Positions 8,816 through 16,637 of a stretch of DNA of 26,488 bases are shown here, piece by piece. The DNA comes from an uncultured Collinsella sp. (GTDB lineage: Bacteria > Actinomycetota > Coriobacteriia > Coriobacteriales > Coriobacteriaceae): contig CABUJH010000025.1 of assembly GCA_902491895.1 (NCBI GenBank), positions 1-26,488 on the forward strand, written 5' to 3'. The translations under genes and the position numbers were made by a program. The notes beneath the pieces are model-generated. The model worked only from the letters and a program-made list of their open reading frames with translations, was not told where the DNA came from and did not search any database. The number at the start of each line of letters is the position of its first letter. Position 1 is the stretch's first letter.

Positions 8816-8917
8816 TGGGGACGTTCCCGTTCTGCCGGCAGTGGGGGACAGTCCTTGCAGCTTTTCACGAAGAGTGTCCCCAACGACTAGTCATTCAAGA
8901 ACGTCCCCAATGACTGG
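8816..8917. repeat. REP-like nested palindrome cluster, including copy 2
   Basis: TGGGGACGTT (8816-8825) is inverted as AACGTCCCCA (8900-8909). Inside these, GGGGACA (8844-8850) is inverted as TGTCCCC (8875-8881). CCGGCAG (8808-8814) also pairs with CTGCCGG (8832-8838). The right part, 8888-8917, is the second copy of the AGTCATT...AATGACT unit found inverted at 7808-7840. It fills the space between two convergent stop codons and may act as a bidirectional terminator. Confidence 0.6.
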
Positions 8918-8924
8918 CCAGTGG

Positions 8925-9767
8925 CTAGGCGAGGGCGGCCATGATGGCGCGGGCGACGCCGTCGTGGTCGTTGTCGAACTCGGTGATGGCGTCGGCGGCG
9001 TCGCGGTCTTCGGGCTCGCCGTTGATCATGGCTATGCCGTGGCCTGCTGCCTGCAGCATGGGAATGTCGTTGATGTTGTCGTCGAAGCCCCAGGCGTCGG
9101 CGAGACGCTCGCCCAGGTGCTCGCATAGCCATGTGAGGGCCGTTCCCTTGGTGGCGCCCTCGCCCATGACCTCGATATTCATGGCGTACGAACGCGTGAC
9201 CTCGATGCCTCCGAGCGTATCGAGCGCCGCCGCGATAGCGTCGCGATCGGCCGGGTCGTGCCAGTACATGGCGATGCGTTCGAGTGTCTCGACCTCGTCG
9301 ATCTTGCTGTCGATATCCATGTCGATCGGCGTTCGTGTGCGCTTGAGCGAAGCCGCGATGTGGGGGTCGCCGCCACAGAACTCATCCAGACGCCCGTATA
9401 GCGAGCGGGGGAGGAAGCACTGCCCATCCGCGAAGATATCGAAGGTCACATCGTGGCCGGCGGCAATGCGATGGATGCGGTGGGCAATGCCGCGGTCGAG
9501 CGGACGGCTCAAGATGCACGTGGCGCGCGAGGCGTCGGTGGGCGTATCCTCGTCGAGCTGCCAGACGCTGGCGCCGTTGGCACAGACCGCGTAGTGCACG
9601 GCGGGATGGGCGAGAATGGGCTCAAAGATGCCCGACAGTGGACGTCCCGTGCAGGGAACAAACTCGATGCCACGACGTGCGAGCTCGTCGAGCATTGCCC
9701 AGGTGGCATCGCTCATCTGCTTATCGCTCGTCAGCAGCGTCCCATCCATATCGGAAAACACAATCAT
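8925..9767 (-). CDS. Cof-type HAD-IIB family hydrolase
   Basis: 280 aa, a probable sugar- or cofactor-phosphate phosphatase. Motif I is DMDGTLL at 6-12, motif II the Thr of CTGRP near 40, and the motif III Lys lies in GATKGTAL. Motif IV reads DDNINDIPML, where most Cof proteins have GDNxND: the usual Gly is Asp, but both acidic residues and the Asn are kept. The cap lies between motifs II and III. The start at 9767 has GAAAGGATC upstream. It lies just downstream of citrate synthase on the same strand, with a terminator between them, so it is probably transcribed separately. Confidence 0.92.
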   Translation of the reverse strand: MIVFSDMDGTLLTSDKQMSDATWAMLDELARRGIEFVPCTGRPLSGIFEPILAHPAVHYAVCANGASVWQLDEDTPTDASRATCILSRPLDRGIAHRIHRIAAGHDVTFDIFADGQCFLPRSLYGRLDEFCGGDPHIAASLKRTRTPIDMDIDSKIDEVETLERIAMYWHDPADRDAIAAALDTLGGIEVTRSYAMNIEVMGEGATKGTALTWLCEHLGERLADAWGFDDNINDIPMLQAAGHGIAMINGEPEDRDAADAITEFDNDHDGVARAIMAALA

Positions 9768-9792
9768 TCGTTGCGATCCTTTCTACTGGCAT

Positions 9793-9830
9793 AAAAAGCG
9801 TGGCCGAGGGCTTGGGTCCCTGACCACGCT
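9793..9830 (-). terminator. intrinsic terminator of citrate synthase
   Basis: On the minus strand, AGCGTGG (9830-9824) pairs with CCACGCT (9803-9797), and an inner AGGG/CCCT stem extends the hairpin. A T run follows (9797-9793 on that strand). It starts 24 nt past the citrate synthase stop codon. Confidence 0.8.
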
Positions 9831-9853
9831 CGAGTTCTATAACGGTCCGCGTC

Positions 9854-11272
9854 CTAGCGGTCGGCGAGCGGCTTGTACTCCAGCGGCTCGATAACCGGAC
9901 GGTAGGCGGGCCGGATGATGCGGTGCGCGCAGAAGAGCTCTTCCATGCGGTGCGCCGACCAGCCTGCCATGCGGGCGACGGCGAACAGCGGCGTAAAGAG
10001 CGTCTCGGGTACGCCGAGCATCTTGTAGATAAAGCCCGTGTACAGGTCAATATTGGCGCAGATGGGCTTGGTCATGCCATGGTCGCGCATGACCTGGGGC
10101 GCCAGGCGCTCGATGCGCTCGATGAGTGCGAACTCTTCGCCCAAGTCCTTCTTGGCTGCCAGTGAGCGCGCGTAACGGCGGCAGACCTCGGCGCGCGGGT
10201 CGCTCAGCGTATAGACGGCGTGGCCCATGCCGTAGATGAGGCCGGTGCCGTCGAAGGCCTGCTTGTCGAGGATCTTGCCCAGGTAGGCCGCGACCTCGTC
10301 CTCGTCCTCCCAGTTGGAAACATGCGCGCGGATGTCCTCGTGCATAGACACGACCTTGGCATTGGCACCGCCGTGGCGCGGGCCCTTGAGCGAGCCGATA
10401 GCCGCGGCGTAGGCGGAATACGGGTCGGTGGCCGAAGACGACAGCACGCGGCAAGCGAAGGTGGAGTTGTTGCCGCCGCCGTGCTCGGCATGCAGCATGA
10501 GCATAACGTCGAGCAGCATCGCCTCATCGCGGGTGAACGCCATGCCGCCGCGTAGGACCTGCAGAATGGTCTCGGCGGTGGAGAGGCCGGGCGTGGGGTG
10601 CGGCACGTGAACCTCGGAGCCGCGAAGCTTGGCGATCGAGGCCATGTGGGCGAAGGCGGCGATGCGCGGGAGACGTGCGAGCATGGAAATGGCGACGTCG
10701 ATTTCGTGCTCGGGCGTGATCACGTCTGGTTCGGCATCGAAGGCGTAGAGCAGCAGCACGGCGCGCTGGAGCACGTTCATGATGCTCGACGACACCGTGG
10801 TCATAGGGAACTCTTTGACGTATTCGTCGCTCAGATGTCTAAAGGCGCCCAGGCGCTCGCAAAAGCCGTCGAGCTCTTCCTTGTTGGGCAGCGAACCCGT
10901 GATAAGCAGATAGGCGACTTCCTCGTAGCCGTAGCGATTCTCGGCCTGGGCATTGTTGACCAGATCCTCGATGCTGTAGCCGCGAAGCGTGAGCTTGCCC
11001 TGATCGGGCACGACCTTTCCGTCGACCTTGTTGTAGCCGTGCACATCCGAGATGCGAGTGAGGCCCGCGACCACGCCCGAGCCGTCGGCATTGCGCAGGC
11101 CGCGCTTGACATTGTGCTCGACAAACAGGTCCTCGTCGTACGGGGCGGTCGGCAGGCCGTGGTAGAGGTTTTCGCTTTCGGGCGAAATCTGACGGCTCGC
11201 CTCGTAATCCAGAACCAGGCGGCTCAGGTGATCGTCGAAGCGGTAGTAGATTTTCTTGGCGTCGTAGGCCAT
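9854..11272 (-). CDS. gltA: citrate synthase
   Basis: Condenses acetyl-CoA with oxaloacetate to citrate; in a fermentative gut bacterium it probably feeds 2-oxoglutarate and glutamate synthesis. 472 aa, starting at the ATG behind GAGAGGAG. Seen in the sequence: the N-terminal part ends in KLTLRGYSIEDLV. The first active-site His is in LHAEHGGGNNSTFACRV, and the second in GMGHAVYTLSDPRA, with Ala where E. coli has Arg after the His. The catalytic Asp is in NIDLYTGFIYKMLG, and the CoA-proximal RMAGWSAHRMEE follows. It is longer than the usual 370-430 aa because of an N-terminal extension of about 60 residues. A 2-methylcitrate synthase is possible, but nothing nearby suggests propionate metabolism. 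Confidence 0.92.
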   Translation of the reverse strand: MAYDAKKIYYRFDDHLSRLVLDYEASRQISPESENLYHGLPTAPYDEDLFVEHNVKRGLRNADGSGVVAGLTRISDVHGYNKVDGKVVPDQGKLTLRGYSIEDLVNNAQAENRYGYEEVAYLLITGSLPNKEELDGFCERLGAFRHLSDEYVKEFPMTTVSSSIMNVLQRAVLLLYAFDAEPDVITPEHEIDVAISMLARLPRIAAFAHMASIAKLRGSEVHVPHPTPGLSTAETILQVLRGGMAFTRDEAMLLDVMLMLHAEHGGGNNSTFACRVLSSSATDPYSAYAAAIGSLKGPRHGGANAKVVSMHEDIRAHVSNWEDEDEVAAYLGKILDKQAFDGTGLIYGMGHAVYTLSDPRAEVCRRYARSLAAKKDLGEEFALIERIERLAPQVMRDHGMTKPICANIDLYTGFIYKMLGVPETLFTPLFAVARMAGWSAHRMEELFCAHRIIRPAYRPVIEPLEYKPLADR

Positions 11273-11349
11273 GCGCGCTCCTCTCCGGGCCGCATCGGGG
11301 TGACTTGCATGGGCATGCGCGCGTCAGGCTATCCCCAGCGGCTTGTTCG

Positions 11350-11637
11350 CTACAGGCGGTACATAAAGTTAAAGACGTCCTCGCGCTGGATGGACACGTT
11401 GACGCCCGAAAGCTCGCCGGCCTCGGCCAGCGCCTTCTGCAGCTCGGCGAAGTCGAGCTTGGACTCGGCGGTATCGGCCAGCATGGTCATGGTGAAGATG
11501 TCCTCGATAATGGACTGCGTGATGTCGCGGATGTCGACGTTGGCCTCGCCTAGGACACGGGTGACGCCGGCGACGATGCCGGGGCGGTTCTTGCCAAGGA
11601 CGGTGATGACGATACGGGAGGACGAGATCTCGGCCAT
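11350..11637 (-). CDS. ACT domain protein (UPF0237 family)
   Basis: 95 aa, a single ACT domain: ITVLGKNRPGIVAGVTRVLGE, then DIRDITQSIIEDIFTM, with the Gly at the first strand-helix turn that usually contacts an amino-acid ligand. Such stand-alone ACT proteins are thought to sense an amino acid; their partner gene is often a UPF0210 (DUF711) protein. That partner is not next to it here; instead citrate synthase follows 77 bp downstream on the same strand. The ribosome site is AAAGGG. It is the last chromosomal gene before the left direct repeat of the inserted region. Confidence 0.9.
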   Translation of the reverse strand: MAEISSSRIVITVLGKNRPGIVAGVTRVLGEANVDIRDITQSIIEDIFTMTMLADTAESKLDFAELQKALAEAGELSGVNVSIQREDVFNFMYRL

Positions 11638-11699
11638 GGGAAACCCTTTCGCGTGATTGCGGCGCGCGCGGGGCGCTCCGCTACGGTACAGTGTTCATC

Positions 11700-11705
11700 A
11701 TTGTA
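11700..11705 (-). promoter_or_regulatory. candidate -10 box of the ACT gene
   Basis: Minus-strand TACAAT, preceded by GG, lies about 63 nt before the start codon. No good -35 box is seen at 17 nt. The assignment rests on the hexamer and its position only. Confidence 0.3.
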
Positions 11706-11818
11706 CCTGTCTGTCGCAAAAAAGGCGCGCTCGCTGCGGCGTTACATGCCTGCAACATGAGCGTAAGGGGGAAGGCCGTACGGGGAAGAGCCGTCTGGCG
11801 CGTGTCCGGCTCGTGTTG

Positions 11819-11882
11819 GGTTGATTTCCGATCTCAGCCGAACACATTGAGCGGACAGGCCGTTCCCGCAGTCAGCCGAACG
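11819..11882 (+). repeat. left direct repeat (putative attL)
   Basis: 64 bp, identical to 19029-19092 except for C/A at 11856 and C/T at 11876. It lies in the non-coding stretch 11638-12033, which otherwise shows the candidate ACT promoter, a hairpin TCAGCCG/CGGCTGA (11872-11896) running out of the repeat, and a GC-rich hairpin CCGCGGC/GCCGCGG (11948-11965). I see no gene in that stretch. Confidence 0.8.
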
Positions 11883-12033
11883 CCTCCGACGGCTGATTCC
11901 GAACTGGAAGCGGAGGGCATCCCCGCCCTTCGGTAGGGGATACCGCTCCGCGGCGCATGCCGCGGGCGGCGCCCCTATCGGACCACCGTGACCTCAGTTG
12001 GGATGGGCCCAGCACTGCCGCGTACTCGGTGAG

Positions 12034-12729
12034 CTAGAGCCAACTGTTCGTCTTCACGTCGCGTATGGCGATATTTCGGTCGTCCGGCTCGGTGATGCCG
12101 TAGCCGAACGCCTGGAGCGTCTCGATGGACTCCTGGATCCTCTGTTGGAACATGGAACCCGGATCGACCCTCGGCCCGAGGTGCCCGCGCCAAAGGCACG
12201 GCGTGGCGCGCAGCATGTTATGGATTTTGGAGATGGGCTCGATGTCGGCGTAGACGTTGAGCGTCGCCATGGCGTCCTTGTGGCCGAGGATCGATTGGAG
12301 CGCCTTGATATCGCCGCCTTGGCGGATCCACTGCGTTGCGAACGTGTGGCGAAGGCCGTGGAACGTGATCAGCTCGTCGTTGGTGCCCATGAGGCCGTTG
12401 GTCTCCGAGAACGTCTTGAACGCCCTGCGGATATAGCTTGTCGTCGCGAAGGTCGCGCCCGGCTCCGACAGGATGTAGCAGTCCCCGATCTCGACCGCCC
12501 CGGTAAGGCCGCGCAAGCGCAGCTTTCCGCAGTCGATCTCGTGGGTCTCCTTCAGGAAGGGGAGTAGGCCGACCGGGTCGATGGGGATACCCCTGGCGTC
12601 ATGGGTCTTGGTGTCCTTGATGAACGAACCCATTCCCTTCGCGTACGCCACCGAGTGTCTGATCGAGATCAGGCCCGTCTCGAAATCCACATCGCACCAC
12701 CGAAGGCCGCAGACCTCGCCGATTCGCAT
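12034..12729 (-). pseudogene. tyrosine recombinase (phage-type integrase), catalytic domain only
   Basis: 231 aa from the ATG at 12729. The full catalytic set is present: Arg in TGMRIGEVCGLRW (the M opens the frame), Lys near KTHDARGIPI, HGLRH (His and Arg), LGH, and Tyr in LNVYADI. The N-terminal arm- and core-binding domains (about 150-170 residues in relatives) are missing. Upstream the frame stays open and integrase-like for only ten codons (RAVVLALHTG). It then meets a TAG that is the stop codon of the XRE gene in the same frame. So the 5' half of the integrase was lost exactly where the XRE gene now ends. A family-typical C-terminal tail of about 60 residues follows the Tyr. Without the core-binding domain, activity on DNA is unlikely. 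Confidence 0.85.
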
Positions 12730-12759
12730 CCCCGTGTGCAGGGCGAGTACGACCGCCCT

Positions 12760-13011
12760 CTAATCCTCGGCGGACCAATCGAGTCCGAACTCCTTTCGGG
12801 CATCCTCTTCGCTCATGACTTCGAGAAGGTCTCCGGGTTGGCAACGAAGGGCGAGGCATAGCTGCTCGAGTGTGTTGAAGCGAATGCCGCGAATATGCCC
12901 TTTTTTAATACGGGACAGGTTCACGGGCGTGGTTCCAATCCTTTCGGCAAGTTCGTTCGAGGAAATCTTTCGCTCGGCCATGATCTTGTCGAGGCGAACA
13001 ATTACGGGCAT
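12760..13011 (-). CDS. XRE-family transcriptional regulator (YozG-like)
   Basis: 83 aa, almost only a helix-turn-helix: MAERKISSNELAERIG, then TTPVNLSRIKKG, and NTLEQLCLALRCQPGDLLE. This arrangement is typical of small Xre/Cro-like proteins of the YozG type, which usually accompany a DUF2975 membrane protein. It starts 9 bp after the DUF2975-like gene ends, behind AAGGAAA, so the two form one transcript. Its stop codon is a TAG directly followed, in the same frame, by integrase coding sequence. A perfect dyad at 13571-13589 upstream of the operon is a candidate binding site, suggesting self-regulation and possibly control of the divergent ABC genes. Confidence 0.88.
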   Translation of the reverse strand: MPVIVRLDKIMAERKISSNELAERIGTTPVNLSRIKKGHIRGIRFNTLEQLCLALRCQPGDLLEVMSEEDARKEFGLDWSAED

Positions 13012-13020
13012 GGCGTTTCC

Positions 13021-13533
13021 TTACGCAATCTCGTCGGAGTCGAGGTACAGCTCTCGGGCGTACAAGAAGAGCTGGGAAAGCATGAACAGGACGATGCCGA
13101 GAACCAGAGAGGTCCAATCGAATGATGAAGCGATCTCTTGGGCGCCGACGGCCCCCTCGCCGCCAAACATCGAAACGGAGGTTTTGAGTGAGCCGGCGTA
13201 GAGGCTGGTGGCAGCTTGAACAACGAAGAGAATGCCGAGCACCTTCAAGCATGTCGCAGACCCTTTCTTGAAGGGGTCTCCGCTCTTGATCGTCCACACG
13301 AGAACGGCGCTGAGGATGGTCGTAGCGATACCGATGACGGCAGGGACCAATGTCGAGATCGCAAGGGCTGGATACGCGGGGGAGTCTGCAATTACAGGGT
13401 TGTCGAGCACTTCGATTGCTGGCTTTAAGGAGAACGCCACTTGTGCGATGGCGGTGGCGCAAAGGGTCGCAGAGGCTATCGCACATGCGATGCGGAAGGA
13501 ATGAAGCCGGGGAGTGCGATTGTCGGAACTCAT
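13021..13533 (-). CDS. DUF2975-like four-helix membrane protein
   Basis: 170 aa. Four hydrophobic segments are visible at about 12-35, 55-82, 96-113 and 138-158. Between the second and third lies the cytoplasmic sequence KSGDPFKKGSATCLKVLG, resembling the NPF-containing loop of DUF2975 proteins; the C-terminus ends ARELYLDSDEIA. The family's function is unknown, but these proteins are regularly encoded with a small XRE regulator, as here. A role in sensing a membrane or envelope signal for the regulator is a plausible inference. The start at 13533 has a good GGAGGT. The family call rests on pattern and context and is not certain. Confidence 0.75.
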   Translation of the reverse strand: MSSDNRTPRLHSFRIACAIASATLCATAIAQVAFSLKPAIEVLDNPVIADSPAYPALAISTLVPAVIGIATTILSAVLVWTIKSGDPFKKGSATCLKVLGILFVVQAATSLYAGSLKTSVSMFGGEGAVGAQEIASSFDWTSLVLGIVLFMLSQLFLYARELYLDSDEIA

Positions 13534-13570
13534 AATAACCTCCGAAGAATTTAAAAAACTCAGGTTACTT

Positions 13571-13589
13571 TTTAACAGTTTATGTTAAA
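13571..13589. promoter_or_regulatory. 19-bp dyad, candidate operator of the XRE regulator
   Basis: TTTAACA-GTTTA-TGTTAAA is a perfect 7-5-7 palindrome in the AT-rich gap between the divergent XRE/DUF2975 operon and the first ABC permease. On the minus strand it overlaps a possible -10 (TAAACT) that lies 17 nt after TTGCCG. Size and position suit a Cro/XRE dimer. Next to it, 13613-13635 forms a further hairpin GGGCCGA/TCGGCCC before the permease start. Confidence 0.5.
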
Positions 13590-13668
13590 TTGACTTTGCC
13601 GGCAAGTAATAAGGGCCGAGCATTTTGTTCGGCCCCTCTGTTCCGACTGGATGAGGTTAAGGTTGGCG

Positions 13669-14019
13669 ATGAATATGCTCAAAATCTCGAAGGCGATCTT
13701 TAGGTCGCTTCTCTCCTCCAGGTCGCTCTGTGTTGTCGTTGTTGCGTTGATGGTTCTTTGTGCTCTGCCCGTCTTCAGGAGCGCGGCTGGCATCGACGGA
13801 CGGGTCGAATACCTCGAGTCGGGAATAACCCGTGTTGAGCAGGAATTGTCAGCATCCTATGCGGATGCGCTTGTGAATGCGGGGGAGGACGGTGTCTATA
13901 CCTCTTCATCAAGCATGCCCGCGCTTCTGTACCCTCTTGCCGCGGGACGTCTTATCTTGGCACCGCTCTCCCCTACTTCCGTTTCTGCAGATTTCGGATG
14001 GAGAGTACACCTATTATGA
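13669..14019 (+). CDS. ABC permease, 5' part of a frameshifted gene
   Basis: The frame starting at 13669 (GAGGTTAAGG upstream; an earlier ATG at 13651 has no ribosome site) encodes a basic N-terminus and a membrane segment (about 13-32). A short extracytoplasmic region follows, then SSSSMPALLYPLAAGRLILAP, the start of the second membrane segment. After that the frame turns into non-hydrophobic sequence and stops at 14017-14019. Dropping one C from CCCC at 13970-13973 gives APLSLLPFLQISDGEYTYYDG and joins this frame to the next one (13877-15889) as a 739-aa protein. The joined sequence aligns with the second module of the same protein (VYxxSxxMPxL...LLP). Confidence 0.75.
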   Translation: MNMLKISKAIFRSLLSSRSLCVVVVALMVLCALPVFRSAAGIDGRVEYLESGITRVEQELSASYADALVNAGEDGVYTSSSSMPALLYPLAAGRLILAPLSPTSVSADFGWRVHLL

Positions 14020-15889
14020 CGGATCGAAGGAGTACTTGCTATGGGTCGCAACGGCCGTTGCCGTCTCGTTCCTTGCCGCGCGTCTTAACAAACGTGAAAA
14101 GCTCATCATCCAGGCACCGATGGGCGAGCTGGGTAGACTTGTTGCATCGAGCGTATGGGCGAGTGTTTTTGCAATGCTTGCCGTCCTCGCCATCAATCTT
14201 CCAGGGATAATCGCCGCGCTTGTGAAGAATGGCCCGGGCTCGCCGTTCTATCCGATAGGCTACATTCAATATGCGACTCCGGTTATCAAACCGGCTTGGC
14301 TGGTGTTCGCGCAGACGGCCATCTTGCAATTCTTGGTGGCAGCGTTCATCTCGCTTGTCGTTCACCTTGCCGTGAAGATTGCCAATAACCCTACGCTTGG
14401 AATCGTGTTCGTATGTGCCCTGATGGGGGTGACGATGGTTCCCAGGTATTACGGAAGATCCATCGCTTTACGTGAGTTCGCCCTGTTGAATCCCCTTACG
14501 TATGCGAACACTGAGTTGACCGTCGGCGCCTATAGCCCGTACCCGACAACGCAGATAGTGAATCTGCCTGGACTTTGCTTCGAGTGTGGCGCGATTGCCC
14601 TCGTATGCGCAATCGGGATCGAGGTGCTGGCAATTAGCCTGCTTTGCGTTGCTGGAAAGAGCGGCTGCGCGTGCCCGATATCCCCGATTTGTCTTGAGAG
14701 AGGTTCCTTCACTGCATCGAGAACGGCAACTCGTTCGAGCGCTTGTGCCTCCGCCGTTGCATACGTAAGAACGATGGGGAAACTGCTCCTGCGTTCTCCT
14801 ACCCTCGCCGTATGCGCGATTGCAATGTCGACGACGATGCTGGCCCCGGCTCTGGTCGAGATGTTTCCTGACGCTGATAACGTTTCCGCTGTTCGGTATA
14901 GGGATGGGGAGCTCCGTTCAATAGATCGGTATCTAGAGCAGAACGCTGCGAATATGGACGTCGAGGGCAAAGCGGCCCTGGAAGACATGCGGGATGCTCT
15001 TTCGGGTTTCGTGTACGCGCCTATGCCTGCGGAGGGGTTTCGAAGCCTTGCGACGTACGAGCGCGCTCGAGGTGAGCTGGGCGCGGCAGATGCGACTCTC
15101 CTGCAATCGATCGGAATCGAGCCGGAGACTCCTTCTCGTGCGGAGGCGCGCGCCCGTCTGCTTGAGTCGATCGCGAGCTTGCCGGACCCCAAGGTTTACG
15201 AGTTAAGTACGAAGATGCCCCCATTAATTCTCCTTTCGTATCTCCAGGCAGCGCTTCCCTCCTTATTTTTGCTGTTGCCCGTGGTTGTCACATCGCTCGC
15301 GTGCACCCACCTGCAGTGTCGTTCCCTTCTGGTTCTCCAGATCCCCGCAACAGCGCATGTGCGTTTTCTGACGGCTGTTGCGCTGGCTCTCCTGCTTGGC
15401 TTGGTGCTGCTTTTGGTGTCGATGGTTCCCGCTGTCGTTGTGTCCGTGATTAAGAACGGTGCGGGTGGATCGGAGTATCCCGTCGCTCTCATTCGGGCGG
15501 GAGCTTCGACAACGTCCACGGTGGGGGAGGCGGTGTTGTGCAGTATTCCGTTGCTGGTCATGGCATACGGCGTGATTTCCGTCGTCGCTGCGTTGACAGC
15601 AGCGATGAGCCGCAACCCCGTTGTCACCGGAATGGTTTGCGCGGTTCTCTTGGTGTTGGGTTCGTTGAGCGCTCATGTTGAAAGCGTGGGCATGGGCGTC
15701 GCGCTGCTGGCTCCATTCGCCTCGTTTGATTCCGCTTCCCAGGTGGGGACGATTGGGTTCCTTGGGCGAGGGACGAACGCGATGCCTTTTGGAGAGGTCG
15801 TCGGCGCATCGGGCGCTCTGCTGGTGGTCTTGGGCGCCGTATCTCCGTTGATGGTGCGCCTGAGTGTTCCAAAGATCGAAAGGGGATGA
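13877..15889 (+). CDS. two-module ABC-2-type permease, 3' part of a frameshifted gene
   Basis: The open frame begins at 13877, but real protein sequence starts only after the CCCC run at 13970-13973; before it the frame is a shadow of the 5' part. It contains the remainder of module 1 and all of module 2, each with about six membrane segments and one extracytoplasmic loop. The modules share a motif: VKNGPGSPFYPIGYIQ in the first, IKNGAGGSEYPVALIRAG in the second. They also share a later NPxxxG/M membrane segment and LLNPLTY versus LLAPFAS. This is an internal duplication, so one chain could supply both membrane halves of a transporter. Its stop overlaps the ATPase region (ATGA at 15886-15889). 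The substrate is unknown; the nearby small secreted protein suggests a peptide. Confidence 0.75.
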   Translation: MRGRTVSIPLHQACPRFCTLLPRDVLSWHRSPLLPFLQISDGEYTYYDGSKEYLLWVATAVAVSFLAARLNKREKLIIQAPMGELGRLVASSVWASVFAMLAVLAINLPGIIAALVKNGPGSPFYPIGYIQYATPVIKPAWLVFAQTAILQFLVAAFISLVVHLAVKIANNPTLGIVFVCALMGVTMVPRYYGRSIALREFALLNPLTYANTELTVGAYSPYPTTQIVNLPGLCFECGAIALVCAIGIEVLAISLLCVAGKSGCACPISPICLERGSFTASRTATRSSACASAVAYVRTMGKLLLRSPTLAVCAIAMSTTMLAPALVEMFPDADNVSAVRYRDGELRSIDRYLEQNAANMDVEGKAALEDMRDALSGFVYAPMPAEGFRSLATYERARGELGAADATLLQSIGIEPETPSRAEARARLLESIASLPDPKVYELSTKMPPLILLSYLQAALPSLFLLLPVVVTSLACTHLQCRSLLVLQIPATAHVRFLTAVALALLLGLVLLLVSMVPAVVVSVIKNGAGGSEYPVALIRAGASTTSTVGEAVLCSIPLLVMAYGVISVVAALTAAMSRNPVVTGMVCAVLLVLGSLSAHVESVGMGVALLAPFASFDSASQVGTIGFLGRGTNAMPFGEVVGASGALLVVLGAVSPLMVRLSVPKIERG

Positions 15890-15894
15890 TCTCG

Positions 15895-16635
15895 ATGATT
15901 GACCTTCAAACGCTGACGATCTCTTATGGAAAGAAGGTGCTCGTAGATTCGGTGAACGCTGAGTTTGCCCCGGGTACGGTCTACGGTCTCGTCGCTCCGA
16001 ACGGGCATGGAAAGACGACGTTGCTGCGTGCGATGGCAGGTTTGCCGGGTCCTCGCGTGGACGGGAGCATCGTTCTGGATGAGGTGCAGGGTACGGGTGC
16101 GAGAGAGGTCCGTTCTATGATCTTCTATGCACCTGGTGAGGGGACGCTGCTGTATCCCGGATTGCGTGCGGAAGATCACCTCAAGATGGTTTGCGATATG
16201 TGGCCGCATGCTCGCGATATCGAAGAGATAGTGGAACAAACGCAGATAGGCGAGTTCGCGAAGATGAGGATCCGCACTCTGAGCCAGGGCATGAAGCAGC
16301 AGCTTACCCTGGCGATTGCGTATGCGACGGGCGCGCGGTACCTTCTATTAGATGAGCCCATGAACGCGCTCGACCCCAGCAGGGTGGACTTGCATTCCGA
16401 GATTCTCAGGAAGCTGGCCGATTCTGGTACGTGCATCATCATGTCATCCCACATCTTGGATTCGGTCGATAGGCTGTGCGATGAGATTCTGTTTTTGAAG
16501 GATGGGAGGCTCATTAGGAGCATTCCGCAAGATGATGCTGCGCCGAAGTCTCCTGGATCCCATTTCGCAAAGCCTGCCGGACGCGCCGAGGGTGCGCTAA
16601 GCACGTATCGGCGACTCTACGAAAAGGGCGGGTAG
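15895..16635 (+). CDS. ABC transporter ATP-binding protein
   Basis: 246 aa from the ATG at 15895, nine bases after AGGGG. An ATG at 15886 that overlaps the permease stop would add three residues and is also possible. Walker A reads APNGHGKTTLL (near 33-43), with Ala for the usual first Gly. The Q-loop position reads FYAPGEGTLLYP with no Gln. The signature is LSQGMKQQ (near 129), Walker B YLLLDEPMNALDP, and the switch His is in SSHIL. Expected partner: the two-module permease immediately upstream. The end (about 200-246) is a short tail ending YRRLYEKGG, similar to the tail of the fused ATPase further on (YLDTYERGE). Confidence 0.93.
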   Translation: MIDLQTLTISYGKKVLVDSVNAEFAPGTVYGLVAPNGHGKTTLLRAMAGLPGPRVDGSIVLDEVQGTGAREVRSMIFYAPGEGTLLYPGLRAEDHLKMVCDMWPHARDIEEIVEQTQIGEFAKMRIRTLSQGMKQQLTLAIAYATGARYLLLDEPMNALDPSRVDLHSEILRKLADSGTCIIMSSHILDSVDRLCDEILFLKDGRLIRSIPQDDAAPKSPGSHFAKPAGRAEGALSTYRRLYEKGG

Positions 16636-16637
16636 AA

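Noticed and set aside
10598..11656. 352-aa open frame across citrate synthase and the ACT gene
   Set aside because: It runs antisense through two well-supported genes and their gap, with no domain or ribosome site.
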